This document shows positions 16,166 to 22,979 of a stretch of DNA of 28,955 nucleotides, piece after piece. Every line of letters begins with the position of its first letter. The stretch's first letter is position 1. The position numbers and the translations under genes were made by a program. The notes beneath the pieces are model-generated. The model saw only the letters and a list, made by a program, of their open reading frames with translations, did no database searches and was not told the origin of the DNA. Source of the stretch: JBOGEN01 sp050743265 (GTDB lineage: Bacteria > Actinomycetota > Actinomycetes > JBOGEN01); assembly GCA_050743265.1 (NCBI GenBank), contig JBOGEN010000184.1:1-28955 (forward strand), read 5' to 3'.

Positions 16166-16175
16166 AGATTAGGGT
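16166..16175. promoter_or_regulatory. Overlapping leaderless promoters of glgM and glgC
   Basis: On the plus strand TAGGGT (16170-16175) lies 6 nt before glgC ATG 16182. On the minus strand TAATCT (16171-16166) lies 7 nt before glgM ATG 16158. The two -10 elements share bases 16170-16171, so the polymerases could not bind both at once; neither gene has a ribosome site. Confidence 0.5.
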
Positions 16176-16181
16176 CGGCCC

Positions 16182-17417
16182 ATGGCGCCGGGCAGACAGG
16201 TACAGAAGCGGGTCCTCGGCATCGTCCTGGCCGGTGGCGAGGGCAAGCGCCTGCTCCCGCTCACCCGTGATCGCGCCAAGCCCGCAGTGCCGTTCGGTGG
16301 CAAGTACCGGCTCGTCGACTTCGTGCTCTCCAACCTCGTCAACGCGGGATACCTGCGGCTGTGCGTCCTCACCCAGTACAAGTCGCACTCCCTCGACCGG
16401 CACGTCACCACCACCTGGCGGATGTCGACGCTGCTCGGCAACTACGTGACCCCGGTGCCGGCGCAGCAGCGGCTCGGCCCGCGGTGGTTCACCGGGTCGG
16501 CCGACGCGATCTTCCAGTCGCTCAACCTCGTGTACGACGACAGGCCCGACTACGTCGTCGTCTTCGGCGCGGACCACGTCTACCGGATGGACCCGGCCCA
16601 GATGGTCGAGCAGCACATCGCCTCGGGGGCGGGCGTGACGGTGGCCGGCATCCGGGTCCCGCGCGAGGGGGCCTCGGCCTTCGGCATCATCCAGACCTCG
16701 GACGGGCGGACGATCGACGCCTTCCTCGAGAAGCCCTCCGATCCGCCCGGTCTGCCGGACGACCCCGACGCGACGTTCGCGTCCATGGGCAACTACGTGT
16801 TCTCCACCGACGTTCTCGTCGAGGCGCTGAAGCTGGACGCCGGCGACGAGGGCTCCGTGCACGACATGGGCGGCTCGATCATCCCGATGCTCGTCGAGGG
16901 CGGCGGCGCGCACGTGTACGACTTCCGCGACAACGAGGTACCGGGCATCGGCGACCGGGAGCGCGGCTACTGGCGGGACGTCGGCAGCATCGACGCGTAC
17001 CACGACGCGCACATGGACCTCGTGTCGATCGACCCCGTCTTCAACCTCTACAATCGGCAGTGGCCGATCTTCACGTCCATGCCGCAGCTGCCGCCGGTGA
17101 AGTTCGTCGAGGGCGGCGAGGCGCACGAGTCCCTGGTCGGTGCGGGTGCCGTGGTCGCCGGGGGAGTGGTGGACCACAGTGTGCTGTCGTCGGACGTGTG
17201 GGTGCAGCCCGGCTCGCGGGTGGAGGAGTCCGTGCTCATGGACGGGGTCACCGTGGGGCGCGGCGCGGTCGTCCGCCGGGCCATCCTCGACAAGGGCGTG
17301 CACGTTCCCGACGGCGCCGTCATCGGCGTCGACAAGCACGCCGACGCCAGGCACTACCTGGTGAGCCCGGGCGGCATCACCGTGCTGGGCAAGCACGAGA
17401 AGGTGGCCACCCCGTAG
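16182..17417 (+). CDS. glgC: Glucose-1-phosphate adenylyltransferase (ADP-glucose pyrophosphorylase)
   Basis: Makes ADP-glucose from glucose 1-phosphate and ATP, the committed step to glycogen and maltose 1-phosphate. The 411-residue protein has the nucleotide-binding start GIVLAGGEGKRLLPLT, the AKPAVPFGGKYRLVDF segment with substrate and allosteric contacts, the ATP-binding-region GSADAIFQSL, FGADHVYRMD and FLEKPSD, and a C-terminal left-handed beta-helix of hexapeptide-like turns (GAGAVVAGGVVDHSVLSSDVWV onward). Length is normal. It precedes an SMP-30 gene by 10 bases and is divergent from glgM. Confidence 0.96.
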   Translation: MAPGRQVQKRVLGIVLAGGEGKRLLPLTRDRAKPAVPFGGKYRLVDFVLSNLVNAGYLRLCVLTQYKSHSLDRHVTTTWRMSTLLGNYVTPVPAQQRLGPRWFTGSADAIFQSLNLVYDDRPDYVVVFGADHVYRMDPAQMVEQHIASGAGVTVAGIRVPREGASAFGIIQTSDGRTIDAFLEKPSDPPGLPDDPDATFASMGNYVFSTDVLVEALKLDAGDEGSVHDMGGSIIPMLVEGGGAHVYDFRDNEVPGIGDRERGYWRDVGSIDAYHDAHMDLVSIDPVFNLYNRQWPIFTSMPQLPPVKFVEGGEAHESLVGAGAVVAGGVVDHSVLSSDVWVQPGSRVEESVLMDGVTVGRGAVVRRAILDKGVHVPDGAVIGVDKHADARHYLVSPGGITVLGKHEKVATP

Positions 17418-17427
17418 AGGAGGGCGC

Positions 17428-18354
17428 GTGAGGCAGGGCCGACGAGTGCGCGAGACGGTCCCGGCGGAGTTCGAGGTGCTCGACGAGCGCTTCCGCGGCT
17501 GCGACGGGGACGACCGGCTGGAACGCCTCTACGGCGACTGCCGCTGGGCCGAGGGCCCGGTCTACGTCCCGGCCGGGCGGTACCTGCTCTGGAGCGACAT
17601 CCCCAACGACCGCATCCTGCGCTGGGACGAGACCACCGGAGCGGTGGGGGTGTTCCGGCACCCCGCCGGCTACACCAACGGCCACACGCTCGACCGGGAG
17701 GGCCGCCTCGTCTCGTGCGAGCACGGCAACCGCCGCGTCTCCCGGACCGAGCACGACGGGTCCGTGACCGTGGTCGCCGACCGCTATGCGGGCAGGCGAC
17801 TCAACAGCCCGAACGACGTGGTGGTGAGCACGGACGGGGCCGTCTGGTTCACCGATCCCGCGTACGGCATCGACAGCGACTACGAGGGGTTCCGGGCCGA
17901 GAGCGAGATCGGCGCCTGCCACCTCTACCGCGTCGACCCCTCCGGCGAGGTCCGCATCGCCGCGGACGACTTCGACCGGCCCAACGGCCTGGCGTTCTCG
18001 CCCGACGAGAGCCGGCTCTACGTGTCCGACACGGGTGTGAAGCACATGCGCGTGTTCGACGTGGGCGCCGATGGGTCGCTGTCCGGCGGCACGGTCTTCG
18101 CCACGCCGACGGTGGGCGGGTTCGACGGGTTCCGGTTCGACGACGGCGGACGCCTCTGGACGTCCGCCGGGGACGGCGTGCACTGCTACCACGAGGACGG
18201 CACGCTGCTCGGCAAGCTGCTCGTACCCGAGTCGGCGGTGGCCAACGTGGTGTTCGGCGGCCCCAAGCGCAACCGGCTCTTCATCTGCGCCACCACGTCG
18301 GTGTACTCGCTGCTGCTCAAGGTGACCGGTGCGCGCGTCCCGCCGTACCGCTGA
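17428..18354 (+). CDS. SMP-30/gluconolactonase-family lactonase
   Basis: A 308-residue six-bladed beta-propeller of the SMP-30/LRE family, which hydrolyse sugar lactones. Predicted metal ligands are E42 (WAEGP), N186 (RPNGLAFSPDES) and D233 (GGFDGFRFDDGGRLW), with N126 and D130 in LNSPNDVV near the substrate. GAGGAGG lies 7-10 nt before GTG 17428, and only 10 bases separate it from the glgC stop, so the two are probably co-transcribed. There is no signal peptide. The C-terminal tail (LLKVTGARVPPYR) is typical. Which lactone it uses is unknown; a sugar-acid role is inferred from family and neighbours. Confidence 0.88.
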   Translation: MRQGRRVRETVPAEFEVLDERFRGCDGDDRLERLYGDCRWAEGPVYVPAGRYLLWSDIPNDRILRWDETTGAVGVFRHPAGYTNGHTLDREGRLVSCEHGNRRVSRTEHDGSVTVVADRYAGRRLNSPNDVVVSTDGAVWFTDPAYGIDSDYEGFRAESEIGACHLYRVDPSGEVRIAADDFDRPNGLAFSPDESRLYVSDTGVKHMRVFDVGADGSLSGGTVFATPTVGGFDGFRFDDGGRLWTSAGDGVHCYHEDGTLLGKLLVPESAVANVVFGGPKRNRLFICATTSVYSLLLKVTGARVPPYR

Positions 18355-18378
18355 CGGGTTCTGACGCGCGCCTTGCCC

Positions 18379-20049
18379 TCAGGCCCGCGCGGCCGCCGCC
18401 CCCACCGCGGTACGCCCGTCGCGCCCGTCCCGCGCCTCGAGCGCGCGGGAGGCCAGGCCTCGACACTCCGCCAGGCTGTGCAGGCCGAGCGCAGTCCGGA
18501 CGCTGGGCACGCTCCGCGGCGTCATGGACAGGCTGGTCACCCCCAGCCCCACGAGGACGAGCGCGAGCATCGGGTCGCTCGCCGCCTCACCGCACACGCC
18601 CACCGGAGTCCCGGCCCCCGTGCCGGCCTCGGCCGTCAGCCGGACGAGCTCGAGCACCGCGGGCTGCCACGCGTCGAGCAGCTCGGCGAGCAGACCCTCG
18701 CTACGGTCGGCGGCGTACGTGTACTGGGCGAGGTCGTTGGTGCCCAGCGAGACGAAGTCGCAGGCGGCGACGACATGCCGGGCGCGCAGCGCGGCGGCGG
18801 GTATCTCGACCATCACCCCTGCGGTCGGCAGCCCGGCGTCGTGCGCCTGCGCGACGAACCCGGCCGCCTCCCCAGGCGTGGCCACCATCGGCGCCATCAC
18901 CTCCACGTCGGCACCGCTGCCCTTCGCCGCCTCCGCGAGAGCGGCGAGCTGGACGGCGAGCAGGTCGGGGTGGCGGCGGGCGGTCCGCAGCCCGCGGACG
19001 CCGAGTGCCGGGTTCGCCTCGTCCGGCCCGGTGACGAACGGCAGCGGCTTGTCCGCGCCGGCGTCCAGCGTGCGGACGACCACCCGGCGCCCGGCGAACG
19101 CGGTGAACACGCGGCGGTACGCCTCGACCTGCTCGGCGTGGCTCGGCGCGTCCGCGCGGTCGAGGTAGAGGAACTCGGTCCGGAACAGCCCGACGCCCTC
19201 GGCCTCCACCGCGGCGACCGCGTCCAGGCCGACGAGGTCGGCCGCGCCGCCGAGGTTGACCAGCAGCGGGACCGGGTGCCCGTCGGCTGTACGCCCGGGG
19301 CCCGCCGCCTGCTCGTGCGCGTCGCGGGACGCCTCGTGGTCGGCCAGCGCCCGGCGTACGGCGGGTTCGGAGGGGTCCAGCGTGACCGCGCCGGTGCTCC
19401 CGTCGACGAGCACCTGATCACCGTCCCCCAGGCGGGAGGCCTCGGGGCACGCCACGACGGCCGGGACGCCCAGCGCCTTCGCCAGGATCGCGGTATGGCT
19501 TGTCGGGCCGCCGGTCTCGGTGACGACGGCGAGCACGGTGCCCGCGTCCAGAGACGTCGTGTCGGCCGGGGCGAGGTCATGGGCGACGAGGACGTACGGG
19601 TGCCCCGGGTCGGGCACGCCGGGCATCGGCACGCCGAGCAGCACGGCCACCGTCCGGTGGCACACGTCGTCGAGGTCGGCTACCCGATCGGCCATGTAGC
19701 CGCCGGCGGCGGCGAGTGTCGCGCGGTACGCGCCGAACGCGTCCGCGACTGCGGTGACCGCTGCCGCTCCGTCGCGGATCGCGACCTCGACCGTGCGTGC
19801 CAGCGCCGGGTCGCGGGCCATCAGCGCCTGCGCCGTGAGCACGCCGGCCGCCTGCCTGTCGGCCCGGGCGGCTCGCCTGTCGAGGGAGGCCGCGACGGTC
19901 TCGAGCGCCTGCCGCGCCGCGTCCAGCTCGACGTCCGGGTCGGGGTCGGGCCGCACCGTGTCCGGGACCGCCGGCGGGTCGCCCATCCGCGCGACCGCGC
20001 CGGCCGCCACGCCAGCGCTCACCCCGAGGCCGCGGAGGTCCGTGGGCAC
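18379..20049 (-). CDS. ptsI: PTS enzyme I (phosphoenolpyruvate-protein phosphotransferase)
   Basis: Takes phosphate from phosphoenolpyruvate and passes it to HPr in sugar PTS uptake. The 556-residue protein has the active-site H185 in GGPTSHTAILAKALGVPAVV, the PEP-binding arginine region EGVGLFRTEFLYLDR, DFVSLGTNDLAQYTYAADR and the C-terminal GVCGEAASDP with the catalytic cysteine. GTG 20049 follows the ptsH stop by one base, giving tight coupling; upstream open frame is shadow of ptsH and soxR. The N-terminus is slightly shorter than in E. coli. No EIIA/B/C gene is in the window. Confidence 0.95.
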   Translation of the reverse strand: MPTDLRGLGVSAGVAAGAVARMGDPPAVPDTVRPDPDPDVELDAARQALETVAASLDRRAARADRQAAGVLTAQALMARDPALARTVEVAIRDGAAAVTAVADAFGAYRATLAAAGGYMADRVADLDDVCHRTVAVLLGVPMPGVPDPGHPYVLVAHDLAPADTTSLDAGTVLAVVTETGGPTSHTAILAKALGVPAVVACPEASRLGDGDQVLVDGSTGAVTLDPSEPAVRRALADHEASRDAHEQAAGPGRTADGHPVPLLVNLGGAADLVGLDAVAAVEAEGVGLFRTEFLYLDRADAPSHAEQVEAYRRVFTAFAGRRVVVRTLDAGADKPLPFVTGPDEANPALGVRGLRTARRHPDLLAVQLAALAEAAKGSGADVEVMAPMVATPGEAAGFVAQAHDAGLPTAGVMVEIPAAALRARHVVAACDFVSLGTNDLAQYTYAADRSEGLLAELLDAWQPAVLELVRLTAEAGTGAGTPVGVCGEAASDPMLALVLVGLGVTSLSMTPRSVPSVRTALGLHSLAECRGLASRALEARDGRDGRTAVGAAAARA

Positions 20050-20050
20050 G

Positions 20051-20323
20051 TCAGCCCTCGCCGTCGAGGTCGCGCGCCACGAGCGCGACGAGCTCGTCCA
20101 GCGCCGCGTCCGCGCCGGCGCCCTCCGCCGCCAGGACGACCTCGTCGCCGCTCCGGGCGTCCAGGCCGAGGACGGAGAGGATGCTGCGTGCGTCCACCGG
20201 CGGCGTCCCCGCCTTGGCGATCGTGACGGCCACGGGCTGGGCCGCCGCCGCCTGGACGAACAGCGCGGCGGGACGGGCGTGCAGCCCGACGGCCGAGCCG
20301 ACGGTGACGGTGCGTTCGGGCAC
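20051..20323 (-). CDS. ptsH: PTS phosphocarrier protein HPr
   Basis: A 90-residue HPr that relays phosphate from enzyme I to EII components. H15 sits in GLHARPA and the regulatory-serine site is S47 in ARSILSVLGLDA. GTG 20323 is fixed by GGAGG 5 nt upstream and gives the canonical PERTVTVGSAVGLHARPA start; the longer open frame adds a non-homologous arginine-rich stretch. It leads the ptsH-ptsI pair, downstream of soxR from which a hairpin separates it. Whether the serine is phosphorylated here is unknown, since no HPr kinase is seen. Confidence 0.95.
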   Translation of the reverse strand: MPERTVTVGSAVGLHARPAALFVQAAAAQPVAVTIAKAGTPPVDARSILSVLGLDARSGDEVVLAAEGAGADAALDELVALVARDLDGEG

Positions 20324-20341
20324 GGGGTCCTCCGGGGGTCG

Positions 20342-20383
20342 GGCCAGGTGTCGTGACGCAGCGCGACATGGCGGGGCCTGGCC
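20342..20383 (-). terminator. Hairpin after soxR
   Basis: GGCCAGG (20342-20348) pairs with CCTGGCC (20377-20383), enclosing a smaller TGTCG/CGACA stem. It lies between the soxR stop and the ptsH start, so it probably separates the redox regulator from the PTS transcript. Confidence 0.5.
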
Positions 20384-20387
20384 GACG

Positions 20388-20876
20388 CTACGAGGTCCCC
20401 GCGCGGCGCTGCGACGGGGTTGCCGCCGACGCGTCGCCCAGCAGGTAGCGGGCACCCGGGCCAAACCGGGCCGCCGTGTCGCCAGGGTTGTAGAGCCGGC
20501 AGCGCTGCAGGGACAGGCAGCCGCAGCCGATGCAGCCGGTGAGGTCGTCGCGCAGGCGCTCCAGCTCTCCGATGCGCGCGTCCAGCAGGCGCTGCCAGCT
20601 GCGGGAGAGCCGCGCCCAGTCGGCGCGGGTCGGGGTACGGGCCTCGGGCAGCTCGCCGAGCGCCTCCCTGATCTCGTCCAGGGTCAGGCCGATCTTCTGT
20701 GCGGCCCGGACGAACGCCACCCGCCGGAGCACCGCCCGGGCGTACCGGCGCTGGCCCCCGGCGCTGCGCTCGGCGTGGATCAGCCCCTCGGCCTCGTAGA
20801 ACCGCAGCGCCGAGCGTGCCACGCCGCTGCGCTCGGAGAGCTCGCCGATGGTCAGCCGGTCGGGAAGGACGGACAC
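20388..20876 (-). CDS. soxR: SoxR, redox-sensing MerR-family activator with 2Fe-2S cluster
   Basis: A 162-residue MerR-family protein. The winged helix-turn-helix is LTIGELSERSGVARSALRFYEAEGLI (about 8-33), followed by the RRYARAVLRRVAFVRAAQ wing and helices, the dimerisation helix, and the cluster motif C115-I-G-C118-G-C120-L-S-L-Q-R-C126. That is exactly the C-x2-C-x-C-x5-C spacing of SoxR, which holds a [2Fe-2S] cluster oxidised by redox-cycling compounds. GTG 20876 has TACGCT 6 nt upstream, a leaderless signature. It is divergent from the transketolase genes, with a SoxR-type operator between. The identity is very secure. Confidence 0.95.
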   Translation of the reverse strand: MSVLPDRLTIGELSERSGVARSALRFYEAEGLIHAERSAGGQRRYARAVLRRVAFVRAAQKIGLTLDEIREALGELPEARTPTRADWARLSRSWQRLLDARIGELERLRDDLTGCIGCGCLSLQRCRLYNPGDTAARFGPGARYLLGDASAATPSQRRAGTS

Positions 20877-20882
20877 GGGGCC

Positions 20883-20888
20883 AGCGTA
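20883..20888 (-). promoter_or_regulatory. Probable leaderless -10 of soxR
   Basis: Minus-strand TACGCT is 6 nt before the soxR GTG, which has no ribosome site. It lies beside the operator, so SoxR may also influence its own transcription. Confidence 0.35.
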
Positions 20889-20906
20889 CGTCCTCGCGAA
20901 CAGGGC

Positions 20907-20937
20907 TTGACTTCGAGTGAACTCGAAGTTGTCGGAT
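20907..20937 (+). promoter_or_regulatory. SoxR-type operator and promoter of the split transketolase
   Basis: TTGACT (20907-20912) and TCGGAT (20932-20937) are 19 bp apart, the stretched spacing that MerR-family activators correct by twisting DNA. Between and overlapping the -35 is the palindrome ACTTCGAGT-GA-ACTCGAAGT (20910-20929), close to the known SoxR operator pattern of TCAAGTT/AACTTGA arms. The -10 ends 7 nt before ATG 20945, so the transcript would be leaderless. Confidence 0.8.
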
Positions 20938-20944
20938 GCTCCCC

Positions 20945-21658
20945 ATGACGACGACCACAGCCCCGCGGTACGGCTACGCCGACCTGCCGCGCCTGCTCTC
21001 CCTGATGACCGGCGACGAGAAGCACGGCCCCAGCGCCACGTCCACCCTGGACGTCCTGTGGGTGCTCTACGACCGGGTGCTCGACGTGAGCCCGGCGCGG
21101 GCCGAGGACCCCGAGCGGGACCGCTTCCTGCTCTCCAAGGGCCACGGGCCGATGGCGTACTACGCGGTGCTCGCGGCCAAGGGCTTCCTCGACCCGGCGG
21201 TGCTGCCGACGTTCGGCGCGTACGAATCGCCGCTGGGCCACCACCCCGACCGCACGCTCGTCCCCGGCGTCGAGATCTCCAGCGGGTCGCTCGGGCACGG
21301 ACTGCCGCTCGCGGTGGGCACGTCGCTCGGGCTGCGGGCCCGCGCGCGGGCGGCCGGCCACGTCCGCGCTCCCCGCGTCGTCGTGCTCGTCGGCGACGGC
21401 GAGCTGGACGAGGGCAGCAACCACGAGGCCCTCGCGTACGCCGGAGCCGCCGGGCTGGACGGGCTCACCGCGGTCGTGGTCGACAACGCGTCGTCGACAC
21501 ACGGCTGGCCGGGCGGGATCGCGTCCCGGTTCTCCGTCGAGGGATGGGATGCCGTCACCGTCGACGGACGCGACCACGACGCGCTCACCCGCGCCTTCAC
21601 CCGTTCGCCGGACGGGCGACCCCAGGCGGTCGTCGCCACTGTCGAGCCCCGCGGCTGA
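20945..21658 (+). CDS. Transketolase, N-terminal (thiamine diphosphate-binding) subunit
   Basis: First half of a two-gene transketolase, 237 residues, somewhat short for the family. Features are FLLSKGHGPMAYYAVLAAKGFL, GHHPDRTLVPGVEISSGSLGHGLPLAVG and the thiamine diphosphate motif GDGELDEGSNHEALAYAG through VVVDNASS. I chose ATG 20945 because the -10 of the SoxR-type promoter overlaps the earlier ATG 20936. Split transketolases occur in archaea and in pathways for unusual sugars, so the substrate may not be a pentose-phosphate intermediate. The stop is a single TGA; the frame then continues open for 20 codons into the second half. Confidence 0.88.
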   Translation: MTTTTAPRYGYADLPRLLSLMTGDEKHGPSATSTLDVLWVLYDRVLDVSPARAEDPERDRFLLSKGHGPMAYYAVLAAKGFLDPAVLPTFGAYESPLGHHPDRTLVPGVEISSGSLGHGLPLAVGTSLGLRARARAAGHVRAPRVVVLVGDGELDEGSNHEALAYAGAAGLDGLTAVVVDNASSTHGWPGGIASRFSVEGWDAVTVDGRDHDALTRAFTRSPDGRPQAVVATVEPRG

Positions 21659-21662
21659 GCTC

Positions 21663-21716
21663 GCGGAGCAAGCCGACCACGTGGAGCAAGCCGACTTCGC
21701 GGAGCAAGGAGAGAAC
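21663..21716. repeat. Three 18-bp imperfect repeats between the transketolase genes
   Basis: Units at 21663-21680, 21681-21698 and 21699-21716 each begin G-C/T-GGAGCAAG. The third has diverged to GGAGCAAGGAGAG, which supplies the ribosome site of the second gene. The unit length is six codons, so the frame is kept across all copies. Confidence 0.72.
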
Positions 21717-21718
21717 CC

Positions 21719-22669
21719 GTGACCACCACCAGCCTCCCCGTCGGGCGCACGATGCGTGAGCGGTTCGCCGCGGCCACCACCGACCTGCTGGACGAGGACC
21801 CGAGCGTCGCCCTGGTCCTCGCCGACATCTCCGCCGACCTGTTCCGCAGCGCGAGCCGGCGTCACACTGACCGGGTCGTCAACGTCGGCATCCGCGAGCA
21901 GCTCATGGTCAGCGCCGGAGCCGGGCTCGCCCTCGCCGGCATGCGACCGGTCGTCCACTCGTACGGCCCGTTCCTGCTGGAGCGCGCGTTCGAGCAGGTC
22001 AAGCTGGACTTCGTCCACCAGGACGTCGGCGGTGTGCTCGTGAGCACCGGCGCGTCGTACGACTGGCCGGCGGGCGGGCGTACGCACCAGGCGCCCGGCG
22101 ACGTGGCCCTGCTCGACACGCTGGGGGACTGGACCGCGCACGTCCCCGGCCACCCGGACGAGCTCGAGCCGCTGCTGCGCCGCGCCGTCACCGGCGACGG
22201 CCGGGCCTATGTCCGGCTCAGCACCCGCGAGAACCGCCGGGCGCACCCGGGCAGCCCGGGGGAGATGACGATGTTGCGCCGCGGGAGCGGGGCGACCGTC
22301 GTCGCGGTCGGCCCGCTGCTCGACGCCACGCTCGCGGCGACCGAAGGTCTCGACGTCACGGTCCTGTATGCCACCACGGTGCGCCCGTTCGACGCGGTCG
22401 GGCTCGTCGCCACGCTCGGGACGCCGGACGTGGTGCTCGTCGAGCCGTACCTGGCGAGGACGTCCGTCCCTGCCGTGACCGAGGCGCTGCGGCACATCCC
22501 GCACCGGGTGCTCGGGCTGGGCGTCGGCCGCCACGAGGTATGCCGTTACGGCGAGCCGGAGGAGCACGACCGCGTCCACGGGCTGGACGCCGGCGGGCTG
22601 CGCCGCGCGCTGCTCGGGTTCCTCGGCAGCGCGGCCGGTGACGAGTACCGCGTCGTCCGGACGGCCTGA
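21719..22669 (+). CDS. Transketolase, C-terminal (pyrimidine-binding and transketolase-C) subunit
   Basis: Second half of the enzyme, 316 residues. The pyrimidine-binding domain has RVVNVGIREQLMVSAGAGLALAGMRPVVHSYGPFLLERAFEQVKLDF, with the glutamate that activates thiamine diphosphate in GIREQ, and HQAPGDVALLDTLG. The C-terminal domain starts near GSGATVVAVGPLLDATLAA and has VLYATTVRPFDA and VVLVEPYLARTSVPAVTEALRH. AAGGAGAG precedes GTG 21719. The GTG is in the same frame as the N-terminal gene. The two must assemble for activity, the active site lying between them. 1-deoxyxylulose-5-phosphate-synthase-like or sugar-specific activity remains possible. Confidence 0.88.
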   Translation: MTTTSLPVGRTMRERFAAATTDLLDEDPSVALVLADISADLFRSASRRHTDRVVNVGIREQLMVSAGAGLALAGMRPVVHSYGPFLLERAFEQVKLDFVHQDVGGVLVSTGASYDWPAGGRTHQAPGDVALLDTLGDWTAHVPGHPDELEPLLRRAVTGDGRAYVRLSTRENRRAHPGSPGEMTMLRRGSGATVVAVGPLLDATLAATEGLDVTVLYATTVRPFDAVGLVATLGTPDVVLVEPYLARTSVPAVTEALRHIPHRVLGLGVGRHEVCRYGEPEEHDRVHGLDAGGLRRALLGFLGSAAGDEYRVVRTA

Positions 22670-22730
22670 CCCGGCGTCCCGGCGTCCCCCGCGACCCGGC
22701 GGGCCGGCGCACGAAACGAGACAGGGAGGC

Positions 22731-22757
22731 CGGGACGACCCCCCTGTAGTCGTCCCG
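22731..22757 (+). terminator. Hairpin terminator after the transketolase genes
   Basis: CGGGACGAC (22731-22739) and GTCGTCCCG (22749-22757) pair perfectly around a 9-nt loop, 61 bases after the stop. No T-run follows. The rest of the 310-base gap (22758-22979) has no gene or RNA family I can identify. Confidence 0.6.
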
Positions 22758-22979
22758 ACCCCCCAGCGCCCCCAGTTCTATGCGGTAACCGTCTGTCTCT
22801 CCGGTGTGAACGGCGCGTAACCATCCGAGAGAGCCGGTGACCTGGCCCGAACGGACTACGGACACGGCCGGTCGCGGGTCACCTCGTGCGCGGCAACGGT
22901 CCATTGGCAGCGGCTCCGTGACGTACTTGGCTGAGGCCAGGTCGCGCACTCCCTGCCGCGGCCGATCGGGGAGGCGGCC

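Noticed and set aside
20324..20464. 47-residue N-terminal extension of HPr
   Set aside because: HPr normally begins about 14 residues before the active histidine, as it does from GTG 20323 with its GGAGG.
20936..20944. Earlier ATG for the transketolase N-terminal gene
   Set aside because: It overlaps the -10 of the SoxR-type promoter, so it would not be in the message.
22758..22979. Riboswitch, such as a cyclic-di-AMP type, before the secreted protein
   Set aside because: Short stems exist but the conserved motifs of known classes are not recognisable.
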